The notes: generated by a model not told the origin, from the sequence alone. A stretch of DNA of 64,000 bases from Muscardinus avellanarius (GCA_963383645.1 OY726569.1:73882635-73946634), one strand, 5' to 3'; shown: positions 24,950-36,169, numbered from the stretch's first letter. Numbers and translations: made by a program.

Positions 24950-25250
24950 TACTGTGTGCTATGTGCAGTATTAGATGCTGGTGTCAATCTTCTAAAAGCT
25001 TTTTGTAAGGCACAAGTGAAATAACACTAACACTTTCAGTAGCACCCAGAGCAATAGCAGGGGTAGGCCTTGGTGTTACTTCAATCTTCATTACAACCCT
25101 GTGAGGTATTGTCCTTATTACATGGATGAAGAAACAAACATGGAGAATAAGTGATTTGCCAAAGGTTACTGACCCAGCTAGCACGCAGAGTTGAGCTAGT
25201 ATTCACTCGAGGCAGTCTGACTTTGGGGTTTACACTTTTAATCTTTCTAC
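24950..25250 (+). mobile_element. MIR element
   Basis: A long and fairly well kept MIR. It runs from 'gtactgtgtgctatgtgcag' through 'ttacaaccctgtgaggtatt', 'gatgaagaaac' and 'tttgccaaaggttac', to 'actcgaggcagtctgac'. Confidence 0.8.
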
Positions 25251-25978
25251 ATAATTATGGATCCTACACTGATCAATAAGGTCAAAGGCCCACATGAAAC
25301 AGAAATAGGCTTAATAGTTATCTCCACTTATAAATATTATGACCAAGCAACTAAATGTAGCTCCCCATTCACAACTCCTATTTAATTAACACCTTGAAAC
25401 AGCACAGTTGCTATTGAAATGCTTCTGAAGGTGCTTTTCCTACATTTAGTCATAGCACAAAAGAGATCATAATCTCTCACTGTAATTCAAAACTTCATAC
25501 TTGTGGGCTATTAATCTGCTAGCTCTACAGGTTCCAACGCCTTAGGCCTCAATGAAGAGGAAATAGTATTATAGCAACTCTCATCTCCAAAGAGCAAAGT
25601 CTTTATTTTTGTTTACTGCTAAGACTCTGTTTGCACAAACCTTTTATAAGATATAAGAAGGTACAGTTTATATTTCAAGTCATATATACCCAAAAAACTA
25701 CTTTCTGAGTGAGTGGTCTTTTCATCCAAAGAAAAAAAGCAAACATATAAAGGGCCCACAGTAGGAAAAAGAAAAGGCATAGACAAGGCAGTGAAGGCAA
25801 TTAAAAAATGTACTAGGGGCTGGGGATGAGGCTCAATGAATATCCTAATCTTAATTAGTATCTCTTGGTAAGAAGCACTTTAATGATGCTGCTCCCCCAA
25901 GTCCTTAAAGGACTAACACTCACATATATTCTAAGAAAGACTAACTTTCAAGTATAAGCAAGACTTAAAGTAATGTTC
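25251..25978. other. Unique intronic sequence
   Basis: No repeat of the main families apart from an ID-like scrap at 25815-25840 (ggggctggggatgaggctca). No exon signal recognised. Confidence 0.5.
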
Positions 25979-26272
25979 ATGGTGGCACATGCCTGTAATC
26001 CCAGTACTTGGGAGGCTGAGACAGGAGGATCACAGGTTCAAGATCAGCCTCAGAAACTCAGTGAAGCTTTCAGAAACCTAGTGAACCCTGTTTCAAAACA
26101 AAACATAAGAGCCAGGCATGGTGGTGCATGCCTGTAAGGAAACTGAGACAGGAGGATCACAGGTTAAGATACTAGCCTCAGCAATTTAGCAAGACTCTTA
26201 GTTTAAAAGAAAAAATAGTCTGGATAGCTCAGAAGTAGAATGTCCCTGGAGTCAATCCCCAATTACCACAGA
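25979..26272 (+). mobile_element. Two diverged SINEs
   Basis: A B1 half (25979-26110) and an internally deleted dimeric copy (26111-26272). Confidence 0.8.
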
Positions 26273-26309
26273 ACCAAGTTATGTTCATTCATGACCAAGT
26301 AGCTTATAA

Positions 26310-26705
26310 AGTACCTTCACATTTCATTGACCATCTACTATCATCCTGTAAGGTAGTTTGGCCAATCTGTCAAATTCATTTTATAGCCGGGCGTGGAGGC
26401 ACCTGCTTGTAATCCCAGCATTCGGGAGGCTGAGACCAGAGGGTTGTGGTTCACGAACAGCCTCAGCTACTTAGTGAGGCCCTCTGCAACTTAGTGAGAC
26501 CCTATTTCAAAATCAAGAATAAAAAATAGGGCAAAGGATGTAGCTCGGAGGTCAAATGCCCCTGGGTTCCATCCTCAGACCCCCCAAAAAAATTCATTTT
26601 GTGGATGAAGAATGAAATTATTTACCTAAATTTATACAACTGTGATTGGTAGAGCCTCCAATTCAAATCACATGACATCAAATCCCCAAGTGCCTTCCAC
26701 GTTCC
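26310..26705 (+). mobile_element. MIR split by a type I SINE
   Basis: MIR-like sequence at 26310-26384 and 26590-26705 ('catcctgtaaggtagt' ... 'gtggatgaagaatgaaatta') is interrupted by a complete type I SINE at 26385-26588. The repeat aattcatttt marks the target on both sides. Confidence 0.75.
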
Positions 26706-26894
26706 ATTGAGCCTCTTCATTTCACATCAAAGAGCCACAAAACTCATCTACACAATTTGCACAGGCATAGTATAAATACTGTGATAACAAGTGTCAACTA
26801 TGAATGATACTACATGTTATAAGCACAAAAGGAAAAGGGGAAAGAAAGCAGTTTTTGGTCTAAGAGGCCTACCTCTAATACCCAATCTGTATTC

Positions 26895-27070
26895 TGCCTA
26901 ATATAGCTCTCATTACAGCCCTTCAGATAGACACTGGTATTCTCACTGTATGACTCAGAAAATGGGCTCAGAGATGCTTAATAATTTAAACTAAGGCCAC
27001 ACACTAATGACATAGCAATAGCAATGATTTTAACCACATGTCCACTTTATACCACTGCTTTACATAGTAT
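26895..27070 (+). mobile_element. MIR element
   Basis: Diverged MIR: 'tcattacagcccttcagata', 'actcagaaaatgggctcaga', 'aaggccacacactaatgac'. Confidence 0.65.
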
Positions 27071-27183
27071 GATAGTGAAGCCATTTTCTGGAAAAATAAA
27101 ACAAAAAACTGTGAAACGCTGCTTCACTAGCTGAGGGCTTAACTCAGGAACCTTTTACCTCCAAGCTATATCATACTCTCCAG

Positions 27184-28240
27184 CTTTTTTTTTTCCTGGT
27201 ACCATGGATGTTCAGAACCCAGGAACATTTATCTCCGAGCTACATTCCCAGCCCTATTTTTTAGTCTTTTTATTTTTGAAACAGGGTCTCACTGAGTTGC
27301 GAGTGGCCTCACTAAGTAGCTGAAGCTGTCCACGAACCATAATCCTCCAGTCTCCCCCTCCCGAATGCTGGAATTACAAGTGTGTGCCACCAGGCCTGCC
27401 CCTCCCCCCCCCTTTTTATTGCAGAGGATCTAATCCAGGGGCATTTTACCTCTGAGCTACACCCCTAACCCCATTTTCTATCCTTTATTTTGAAACAGGG
27501 TCTCACTAAGTTGTTGAGGGCCTTACAAGTTGCTGAGGCTGTTCTTGAACTTACCATCCTCCTGTCTTAGCCTCCCAAGTACTGAGATTACAGGCATGCG
27601 CCACCATACCAAGCTGTTTTGTTTTGTTTTGTTTTGTTGGTACTGAGGATGGAACCTAGGGGCATTTATTCTACCTCTGAGCTATACCCTCTGCTCTACT
27701 TATTTATTTTGTGTGTGTATAGTACTGGGGATTGAACCCAGAGGCATTCTACCTATGAACTACACCCCCACTCCATTTTATTTTTTTCTATATTGAAACA
27801 AAGTCTCATTAAATTGCTGAAGCTACATGGTGGCACACACTTGTAATCCCCATAGTTGGGAGGCTGGGACAGGAGGATTGGGTTGCAGCCAGCCTCAGCT
27901 ACTTAGTGAGGCCTCCCCAACTTAGAGACCCTGTTTTAAAATAAAGAATAAAAAAATGGGCTGGGGGTATAACTCAGAGGTAGAATGGCCCTGGGTTCAA
28001 TCCCCAGTATTGCAAAAAAAAAATTTTTTTACTGAAGCTGGTCTGGAACCTGCCATTCTCCTTTCTCAGCCTCCTCAGTACTGGGATTACAAACCTGTGC
28101 CAACACAACTGGCTTAAAGTACATTTATTTATTTATTTACTTATTTACTTATTTACTTACTTATTTTTGCAGTACTGGGGATTGAACCCAGGGCATTCTA
28201 CCTCCAAGCTACACCCCCTGTCCTATTTTTTATGCTTAAT
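27184..28240. mobile_element. SINE cluster with an opposite-strand nested copy
   Basis: Minus-strand copies at 27184-27401 and 27418-27615, tails at 27635-27700, and a copy at 27710-27824 plus 28029-28115. The last is split by a plus-strand SINE (27825-28028), with ttgctgaagct / ttactgaagct as the duplicated target. A (TTTA/CTTA)n tract (28120-28165) and another minus-strand tail (28168-28240) follow. Confidence 0.78.
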
Positions 28241-28830
28241 ATTATACAGGATAATATTATTTATCCTCAATAATTTACAATTACAGTCACATAGAATGCT
28301 GGGATATCAGAGCCAGCCATATTTATATGATTTCATTTGTGTATTTTGTTCTTGTATCTGTCTGGATTAAAGCCCTTTTTTAGAGTGATTATTAAAATGA
28401 TACATTGTTCATAGTTTGTTCATTGTTTTCCTTTACTAGTTGTTTGGGTGGGCTCACATTTCTTAGAATCGACACATACTATTTGATAGAATTAACTTAG
28501 CAAAAATAATATTCCCCTGGCCATAGAAAATACTTTTTTAGCTAAGGATCCAACATTTTTCTGCCTCAACAGCTGGCCTCTTCCCAGGGCACAGTGAAGC
28601 CAGCAATATTAAGAGTAAGCCAGAATGTTCATATATGAATGTAGCATTTTGAATCTCACTACCATGTATAGCCACATGCATTAATTTAAAAAAAAAAAAG
28701 TAAAACCAGAGAAAATCAGGACCAAGAAAAGATAGATGCTTTGAAGTAAGATTATAAGCAACAAGTGAGAAAATACTTATTTGACATTTAAATACATCAA
28801 CATATTTTAATCTAAAAAGCACTTTTTAGG
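28241..28830. other. Unique AT-rich intronic sequence
   Basis: No repeat family or exon recognised. A 94-codon minus-strand frame crosses it without any domain I can name. Confidence 0.5.
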
Positions 28831-29505
28831 GGCCGGGCGTGGTGGCACAGGTTTGTAATCCCTGCACTTAGGAGGCTGAGACAGGAGAATTGTACAGGTT
28901 CGAAGCCAGCTTCAGCTACTTAGTGAGGCTCTCAGCAACTTAGTGAGACCCTGTTTCCAAATAAAATATAAAATAGGTCTGGGAGTACAGCCCGGAGGTA
29001 GAAAGCCTCTGGGTTCCACCTCTAGTATCACCACCAAAAAAAAAAAAAAAAAAAAAAAAAAGAGCTAGGAGGGTAGTACACACTTGTAATCCCAGTACTT
29101 GGGAGGCTGAGACAGGAAGAATCGCAGGTTTGCAGCCAGTCTCAGCTACTTAGGCCCTCCACAACTTACTGAGACTGTTTCAAAATCAAATATAAAATAT
29201 AGGTCTGGAGCTGACATGGTGACACATGCTTGTAATTCCAGCATTTGGGAGGCTGAGACAGGAGGATCACCGCTCAAGGACAGCCTGAGCTACTACTACC
29301 ACGTAGTAAGGCCTTTTGCAACTCAGTGAGGCCCTGTTTTAAAATAAAGAATAAAAAATAGGCTGGGTGGGTAGCTCGGAGGTAGAATGCTCCTGGGTTC
29401 CATCCCCAGTACTAAAAAAATAAATAAATAAATAAACGGAGGTGTAGCTCAGAGGTAGAATGCCCCTGGGTTCAATCCCCAGTACTGCCCCCCAAAAAAA
29501 AAATT
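28831..29505 (+). mobile_element. Four SINE units in one orientation
   Basis: A type II copy with a long poly(A) (28831-29061). A B1 half (29062-29206) is followed by a complete copy (29207-29437) and then by a dID tail (29438-29505) that fits the interrupted B1 half. Confidence 0.8.
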
Positions 29506-29636
29506 ATATGTGCTTCCTCCTAGGTGATAATTATTAATAAGGGGCAATGATAGATTAAGAATATGTAGTGTAACATGATAAATTTTAAAATATGTAAACA
29601 TAATACTTCAAATAGTTTTAAACATGGAAAAAAATT

Positions 29637-29844
29637 TTTTGCAGCACTGGGGATGAAAACTAGGGGCAATTTACCTTCGAACTACACTCTCAGACCTATT
29701 TTTAGTCTTTATTTTTAAAACAAGGTCTCACTAAATTGCAGAGTATCCTCACTAAGTAGCTGAGGCTGGCTGCAAACCTGAGATCCTCCTGTCTCAGGCT
29801 CCCAAGTACTAGGATTACAAGTGTTGAGCCACCATGCCCGGCTT
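29637..29844 (-). mobile_element. SINE with target repeat
   Basis: Antisense copy with mixed type I/II tail features, flanked by taaacatggaa on both sides. Confidence 0.85.
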
Positions 29845-29924
29845 AAACATGGAAGATTACTGAAGGACTTCCCAGAACAAAAAAAAAAAAAAAAAATTAA
29901 CTAGGTTTAAGAATTCAAGGTTTA

Positions 29925-30106
29925 AGCCGGGCGTGGTGGCTCACGCTTTTAATCCCCCGCGCTTGGGATCTCACAGGTTCGAAGCCAGCCGCGCTGGTTT
30001 AAGAGACCCTGTTTCTAAATAAAAAAGTATAAAATAGGTCTGGGAGTGTAGCCCAAAGGTAGAAGGGCTTCTAGGAACCCCAGTACCGCCAAAAAAAAAA
30101 AAAATA
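29925..30106 (+). mobile_element. Type III SINE with 16-bp target duplication
   Basis: Flanked by aagaattcaaggttta at 29909-29924 and 30107-30122. Part of the B1 half (the gctgagacagg segment) is deleted. Confidence 0.9.
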
Positions 30107-30328
30107 AAGAATTCAAGGTTTATTAAACTACCAAAGAGAGCTTTCTTATCTGAAGCAAGTAGGGGGAACATTATGATAACACAAGCCGTACTGATAATGA
30201 AAGGTGAATAGCTAAAAAGGCTGTAACCAAAACTCTACACATTCAGGGAACAAATAAAAAAAGCTAGGTCTATCTGGGACAAACTGGAGGAGCCAATGGA
30301 AAAGCCTGCTGGAAGAACTAAGAAGGAA

Positions 30329-30975
30329 GCCGGGTGTGGCAGCGCAGGCTTGTAATCCCAGCATTGGCAAGGCTGAGACCAGAGGATCGCAGTTCACTGA
30401 CAGCCTCAGCTACTTGGTGAGGCCCTCTGCAACTCAGTGAGACTTGGTTTCAAAATAAAGAATAAAAAATAGGGCAGGGGGTGTAGCTCGGAAGTCAAAT
30501 GCCCCTGGGTTCCATCCTCAGACCAGCAAAAGGGAGTGGGGGGGGGGCAGAAGTAGATAAAAAGGAAGCAGGAAGAACTGAGCTAGAGAGGAGGAGGAAG
30601 GGGAAGGAACAAGGGACAAAGAAGGCTAGAATCCAGGAAGTACCCTTGGTGATGGGATTCCCAGGCCTAGAAAAGTAAGGAAATGAATGCCCAGGACCAG
30701 CACCTGCCCTGTACAAAGGACCCTCATCTACAGACTAAAATTAACCTAAAGGAAATGAACTAGTCAAGACCAGAGAACATGCAGTCTCTTTAAGATATAG
30801 GGTAGCAGGGCATTGGGGTATACACCCGCAATCCCAGTACTTGGCAGGTTTGAGGTCAGCCTCAGCAATGTAGTGAACCTCAGCAACCTAGTGAGGGCTT
30901 GTTTCCAAACAAAAATATAAGGGCTGAGAGTGCAGCTCATAGCTCAGAGATGGAGCGCCCCTGAGTTCAGTTCCC

Positions 30976-31030
<55 letters not shown>

Positions 31031-31123
31031 ACAGGATAAGATCCTGCACAAGGATAAAGGAAATAGGGCTGGCTACATAGCATGTATGCACCAGACCCTG
31101 GGCTTGATTGCCAACACCAAGAG
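30329..31123 (+). mobile_element. SINEs and an ID fragment
   Basis: A type I copy ending in a G-run (30329-30550), a diverged copy (30803-30978) whose tail is an (AC)24 tract (30979-31026), and an ID-like piece at 31066-31123 (gggctggctacatagcatgt ... accctgggcttgattgccaa). The ID-like piece keeps more of the anticodon side than the dID halves do. Confidence 0.75.
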
Positions 31124-31230
31124 GAAAGAAAAGAATATGCGAAGTAATAATTAGTAGAGAACAGCAGGTATTTTAGTGCTTTTTTAAGCATATGAACTTT
31201 AAAAGGGTAAATTATGCAAATTATGCCTCA

Positions 31231-31405
31231 ATTTTTTTGTTACTGGAGCTTGAACCCCAGGAATTCTACCTCTGAGGTACACCCCCAACCCTTTTTATTT
31301 GAAATGAGGTGTCACTGAGTTACTTGGCACTGGCCATAAACCTGTGATTCTCCTGTCTCAGCCTCCCTCCTCCTGGAATTACAGGTGCATACCATCGTGC
31401 CTGGC
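31231..31405 (-). mobile_element. Type IV SINE
   Basis: Antisense copy. It is the last SINE before the SINE-free zone around the DCAF5 promoter. Confidence 0.82.
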
Positions 31406-32039
31406 AATATGTGTCTTCTTACGAGTGTTAAACTGGGTGATGCAAGAGTAGTTATGATTCAATAACATGATTAGGTGTCTGTAAAAAAAATTTTTTTCTA
31501 ATATTCCCTTACTCAGAAGGTAAGATGACTTATGTCTGGGAACACATCTGTTGGAATACATCAGTCTCTGCGATCAGGAGTATTCTGAATACAGAAGAAA
31601 CAACCGAGGGAGAACTGAGAGCTCCCTCTTTAAAGGTTCTCCATTTTTGCCCTTAAAATTTACTAGATAAAATCTTATGGGGGGAGGCTTTTGTAAGGGG
31701 TAGCCTTGAAATGGCATATCACCTTTCTTCCCGGGATGATCTAGAGCCAATGCTTATCGAGTCAAAAGAGAAAATGATCTGGGGTGGAAAAGTGGGGTCA
31801 CTTTTGGAGAAATCCCAGAAGGTTTGTCCCGAAATGATCACACAAGTCTTATCCCTGCTACCTCCAAACTAGACATCCGCCCTGTGTCACTTCCGACTGT
31901 TACTTGTGAAGACAGATCCTTTGCACATGATTCCAGAAGTTCCTGGTGAGCTGCCCACTGACGCAAATTAGAAAGCTATTCGGAGATCGACCTGGGCGAA
32001 GCTAAGCGCCACGTCCCAGCGTTGGGCGCCCCCTGCATC
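31406..32039. other. Unique sequence, proximal DCAF5 intron 1
   Basis: Non-repetitive sequence leading into the CpG island. No exon recognised. The absence of SINEs on this side is in keeping with promoter-proximal regulatory DNA, but no specific element is identified. Confidence 0.5.
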
Positions 32040-33036
32040 CCTCGCAATGTAGGGAAAGGGAAGAAGGAGGACCGAAGGCGGGAGGGAACAACCGATCACC
32101 AGCCTTCGCCCTCCTCCTTGAGCCGGGTTTCGGGGAGCCGCCCCCTCCCCCGCGGCCGCCCATCCCCCTCCGCCTCCGCCTCGGGCCGCGACCCCGAGGA
32201 GGAGGGGGCGGTGGCGGCTAGCGCCCCCACCGGCGACAGGCGCACCTCGCCGGGGGCAGCGGCCGCCGCGGCCCGTCCGGCCCCAGCCTCCCCGGGAGCA
32301 ATAGGCCATCGATTCAGCGGCCTGTCGCTAGAAGCCCCGGGAGAGCGAGGCCTACACCGCCGGGCCGGAGCCCCGGCCTCGATTTCGCCACTCTCCCCAC
32401 ACAGGAGGGGGAGCCGGGGGTCTGGCAGGCCTGGCCGGGCGGGGGCGGCAGCGCAGACCACCTGCGCCGGCCGCCGCTGGGAGCCGAGTGCGGGCGCCCG
32501 GCCCCGCCAGCCGCCCGCTGCCCCGCGAGTGGCGCATTCAAGTTGGGGCGGCTGCCCCTCAGCCCCGCCGCGCTCGGGGCCGCCGCAAAACGCGGCGCGG
32601 AAGCGGCCCCGCCGCGCCCGCCCGCCCGCCCGGCCCTCGGGGCGCCCGCCCGCCGCAGCCGCCCGCCGTCCGTCCCCGGCGGCGCCCGGCCCACTCGAGC
32701 CCGCGGCCCCGGCCCGGCCCGACCCGCCGCGGAGCCCAGCGCCGCGCCGGAGAGCGCGGAGGCGGAGTTGCCGTCAAACTTTGCCGAGCCGAGCCTCGCC
32801 CTCCGCGGCCCGCGCCGGGGCGGCCCGGGCGCTGGCACTCGGGGACGGCGAAGTCGGGACCTGTCAACCATTTTAGGTCTTTTTGATGGAAGCCATCCGC
32901 TCCCCAGCTCCCTCCTCCTCCCTCCCCGCCGGGGCTTAGTCTGACACCGACCCTTCCCGCTTCCCACCGCCGCGGAGCGCCGCGGGCGGGAGGCCGGGGA
33001 GGCCGGAGGGGCCGGGGCGGGCGGGGAAGGGGGTTG

Positions 33037-33047
33037 ATTTACCTGAG
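33037..33047 (-). other. DCAF5: Splice donor of DCAF5 exon 1
   Basis: On the minus strand the junction reads CTCAG|GTAAAT, with the GT at 33042-33041. It fits the donor consensus well, and translation past it (into KSTPF) leaves the family sequence at exactly this point. Confidence 0.9.
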
Positions 33048-33256
33048 ACCAGCCACTGGCCTCCATTGTTGGAGAATTCAATGGCATTGACACAGCCGAA
33101 GTGGCCGAGGAGGTCCTTCTTGTAGAGGTTTCTGCAGCCCCGCAGGCGTCTCCTCTGAAAGTCCTGAGTGAGCAGGGGGTCCCCATGCAAGCCCCGCTGG
33201 GACAAGAAGCCCACCACTGACCTCACGCTGCCCCCCAGGCCAGCTCTCCTCTTCAT
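33043..33256 (-). CDS. DCAF5: DCAF5, first coding exon (partial gene)
   Basis: DCAF5 (formerly WDR22) is a WD40-repeat substrate receptor of the nuclear CUL4-DDB1 ubiquitin ligase. This exon encodes 71 residues plus the first base of a Gly codon. The start MKRRAGLGGS, the middle LSQRGLHGDPLLTQDFQ and the end GHFGCVNAIEFSNNGGQW match the vertebrate DCAF5 N-terminus as I know it. GHFGCVNAIEFSNNGGQWLVSG is the start of the first WD40 blade. The ATG (33256-33254) has A at -3. Upstream is a GC-rich 5'UTR with short GGC repeats. The exon ends CTCAG/GTAAAT, leaving phase 1. The rest of the gene lies past the left edge of the window. Confidence 0.93.
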
Positions 33257-33540
33257 GCTGGAACCGCCGCCGCCGCCGCTCGCGCCCCGCCCGCCGCCCG
33301 CCCCGCGCCGCTGGGCTGCGCCCCGCCGGGCCGCCGCCTCCGCGCCCGCCGCCAGGCCCCGCCCCGAGCCCGCGCCGCCGCGGCCCCGCGGGGAAGCCGA
33401 GCGCGCGGCGGAGCGGCCGCGGTGGCGGAGGGGAGGCGCCGGAGGACGGGCCGGGGCCTCCTCCCTCCCGCCGCCTCCCCCCCCGGGGCCGCCCTAGCTG
33501 GGTCCCCGAGACCAGAACCCGGAATTCGGACTGGGCGTTT
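33257..33540 (-). promoter_or_regulatory. DCAF5: DCAF5 5'UTR and core promoter region
   Basis: GC-rich, TATA-less sequence directly upstream of the start codon. It has repeated GC boxes and a (GCC)n run near the ATG. The transcription start cannot be placed without expression data. Confidence 0.65.
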
Positions 33541-34309
33541 GCAGGAAGGGGGCCTGGGGGTGGCGTGAGCGCACCTGGCCCTCCTGCCCCCCACGCCCAT
33601 AAAAGCCGTGACGCTGTCTCATCTCCCCAGTTCGGTTCTCTGATACTCCCTTCCTGTCCACCCTTCGGTTAAAAAAAAAAAAATGGCTAAATTGTTCAGT
33701 CTGGTAGGTAACAGAGCGGCGTACGGGAAAATGGAGAAAGGGCTCGGGAAGCGAGAAGGGGCTGGGGATGCGGCGAGAGAGCACAAGCCCCCGCATGCAG
33801 AAGACAATTGCCAAAAACGAATGGAGAAAGTCCGTCCGCCCATTAGTTCCAGATGCATTTGTAAGACACGAGAAGCATTATTGGAACGTAGTGGTCTCTT
33901 ATTTAATTGGGAGCGATGAACTCCGCATTAAGATCTTGAGCGTGGAGCCCTGAGGTTGAACAGCTGCTAGCCAGCAGCTGCAGTCCAGACGAAAAGTCGC
34001 TTGTCCTTCAGTAGGATGGGAGTCAAGGAGTTGACCCCAGTGAGGAAACTGGGTAAGTGCTTTGGAACTTTTCCAGATACAGTTAAAAGTTCCCTTTTTC
34101 ACTGTGGTACTTTTCCTAGAAGCTCTCCATCATGAAGTGGTAATAAACTAATGAAATAAGGTGTCAGTTTTGTCCTTTCAATTTAGCAAGATCTTCTGAC
34201 TACCCTGGAAAGATTGGCTGAAGATAAAAAACAAGAAGAAAGAAAAAAAAAGATGGACTGAACTTGGAAAAGGTTTACCTGTCAAAATTATCTACTCATA
34301 TTATTTATT
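33541..34309 (+). other. Upstream flank, possible divergent transcript
   Basis: Unique DNA just outside the island. On the plus strand there is a TATA-like ataaaag (33599-33605), a strong donor-like string (aaactgg/gtaagt, about 34045-34056) and a possible polyadenylation hexamer AATAAA (about 34142). CpG-island promoters are often bidirectional, so a spliced divergent RNA is plausible. The short open frames here match nothing I know. Confidence 0.35.
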
Positions 34310-34518
34310 TTGTGTGTGTGGTACTGGGGGTGGAATCCAGGGGCTTTTCTACCTCAGCGCTATGCTCCCAGACCTATTTCATATTTTATTTGGAAACAGG
34401 GTCTCGCTAAGTTGCTGAGAGCCTCACTAAGTAGCTGAGGCTGGCTTCGAACCTGTGTGATCCTCCTGTTTCAGCCTCCCAAGCAAGGGGATTACAAGCA
34501 TAGCCACCACGCCCGGCT
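34310..34518 (-). mobile_element. Type II SINE
   Basis: The first SINE upstream of the promoter. A full antisense copy ending 'caccacgcccggctt'. Confidence 0.87.
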
Positions 34519-34641
34519 TCTACTTATTTTTTTTTTTGTATAATAACAATGACAAATAAGACTGATCATACCAGTAATAAATATGCAAGTGTTTAATTTG
34601 CTAAATTTAATAAAAATTAAGTGCCAGAAATTAGAATTTTA

Positions 34642-35086
34642 AAGTCGGGTGTGGTGGCACACGCTTGTAATCCCAGCATTCGGGAGGCTGAGACCTGGAG
34701 GATCACGTGGACAGCCTCAGCTACTTAGTGAGGCTTTCTGCAACTCAGTGAGACCCGGTTTCAAAATAAAGAATAAACCGGGTGTGGTGGCGCACGCTTG
34801 TAATCCCTGCGCTTGGGAGGCTGAGACAGGAGGATTACTACAGGTTCGAAGCCAGCCTCAGATACTTAGTGAGGCTTTCAGCAACTTAGTGAGACCCTGT
34901 TTCCAAATAAAATATAAAAAAGGTCTGGGAGTATAGCCCGGAGGTAGAAAGCCTCTGGGTTCCACCCCCAGTACCACCAAAAAAAAAAAAAAAAAAAAAA
35001 AAAGAATAAAAAATAGGGCAGGGGGTGTAGCTTGGAGGTCAAATGTCCCTGAGTTCCATCCCCAGACCCGCAAAAAAAAAAAAAAA
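34642..35086 (+). mobile_element. Type II SINE nested in the linker of a type I SINE
   Basis: The outer type I copy (head 34642-34777, tail 35001-35086) is flanked by agaaattagaatttta at 34626-34641 and 35087-35102. The inner type II copy (34778-35000) is bounded by aaagaataaa (34768-34777 and 35001-35010), which is the linker of the outer copy. This fixes the relative order: type I here is older than this type II. Confidence 0.93.
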
Positions 35087-35166
35087 AGAAATTAGAATTT
35101 TAGTAAAATATTTTTTCTCTAGGTAGGAAAATGTATACTGCTTTATTTTTTAAAGTTTTATTCTAA

Positions 35167-35825
35167 AGCTAGGTATCATGTGCACACCTGTAATCCCAGT
35201 ACTTGGGAGGCTGACAGGAAGATTGCAGGTTCACAGTCTCAGCTACTTAAGCCCTTCGCAACTCAGTGAGACCCTATTTCAAAAAATAGAAAAACTAAAA
35301 AATAGGGTTGGGGGTGTAGCTCAGAAGTACAATGCCTCTGGGCTCAGCCACCACTACTGCAAAAAAAAAAAAAGAAAAAACATGGGTGCACCTCAGTGGT
35401 AGAGTGCCCCTGGTTCCATCCCCAGTACCATCACCACCAAAAATAATAATAATAATAATAATAATAATGTCCATTATAATTATCATGTACAGACCAGTAG
35501 TATACCAGCTTGATCAAAGATTTATTTATTTTGCTGTACTGGAGATTGAACCCAGAGGCATTCTACTTCCGAGCTATACCCCAACCCTATTTTATTATTT
35601 ATTTATTTATATATTTATTTATTTATTGGAACTGAGGATTGAACCCAGGGGCATTCTACCTCTGAGCTACACCCCCACTCCTATTTATTTTGAAGCAGGG
35701 CCTTACTAAATCGTGGAGGTCTTACTAAGTAGCTGAGGCCAGCTGTGAGCCTGTGATCCTCCTGTCTCAGCCTCCCAAGTATGGGATTACAGGCATGTAC
35801 CACCATGCCCAGTTTATTCTTCATT

Positions 35826-35871
<46 letters not shown>

Positions 35872-36135
35872 TGCTGGGGATGCAACCCAGAGGCTTTCTA
35901 CCTTTGAGCTACACTCCCAGACCTATTTTGCATTTTATTTGGAAACAGGGTCTCACTAAGTAGCTGAGGCTGGCTTCGAACCTGAGTGATCCTCCTGCCT
36001 CAGCCTCCCAAGTACTGGGATTACAAGGGTAGGCCACCACGCCTGGTTTATTCTTCATTTTGAAACAGCATCTCACTAAGTTGCAGAGGGCCCTCCCTGA
36101 ATAGCTGAGGCTGGTGCAGAACCTGCGGTCCTTCA
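35167..36135. mobile_element. SINE cluster with (AAT)n and (GT)n tracts
   Basis: A plus-strand copy (35167-35372), a plus-strand tail (35381-35440) running into (AAT)n (35436-35468), minus-strand tails and copies (35524-35590, 35625-35813), a (GT)21 tract (35828-35870) serving as the tail of a minus-strand type II copy (35868-36047), and a minus-strand B1 half (36048-36135). Confidence 0.78.
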
Positions 36136-36169
36136 GAGCAGTATTATTATGTGTAATTAATCTCTTATT

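Larger units (their letters stand above)
32040..33620. promoter_or_regulatory. DCAF5: CpG island spanning the DCAF5 promoter and exon 1
   Basis: Sharp rise in G+C and CpG density against an AT-rich surround. The island covers the first coding exon, its 5'UTR and about 1 kb of intron 1. GC-box cores (ccccgccc, gggcggg) recur, for example near 33014-33026, 33283-33290 and 33356-33364. Several 100-290 codon open frames on both strands are by-products of the GC content. Confidence 0.88.

Noticed and set aside
24084..28830. DCAF5 exon 2 in the least repetitive part of the intron
   Set aside because: I looked on the minus strand for the continuation of the WD40 blade and found no matching codons next to a splice acceptor.
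32022..32876. Open frames of 284 (plus, 32022-32876) and 290 codons (minus, 32314-33186) in the CpG island
   Set aside because: They overlap on opposite strands, are made of Pro/Ala/Arg/Gly, and follow from the scarcity of stop codons in GC-rich DNA. The minus frame shares sequence with DCAF5 exon 1 only in a different reading frame.
34649..34936. Many 60-120 codon frames with GVVAHACNP, LGVEPRG.LPPGYTPRP or CLSLPSTGIT motifs
   Set aside because: These are B1-dID SINEs translated in fixed frames. The motifs recur wherever a SINE lies.
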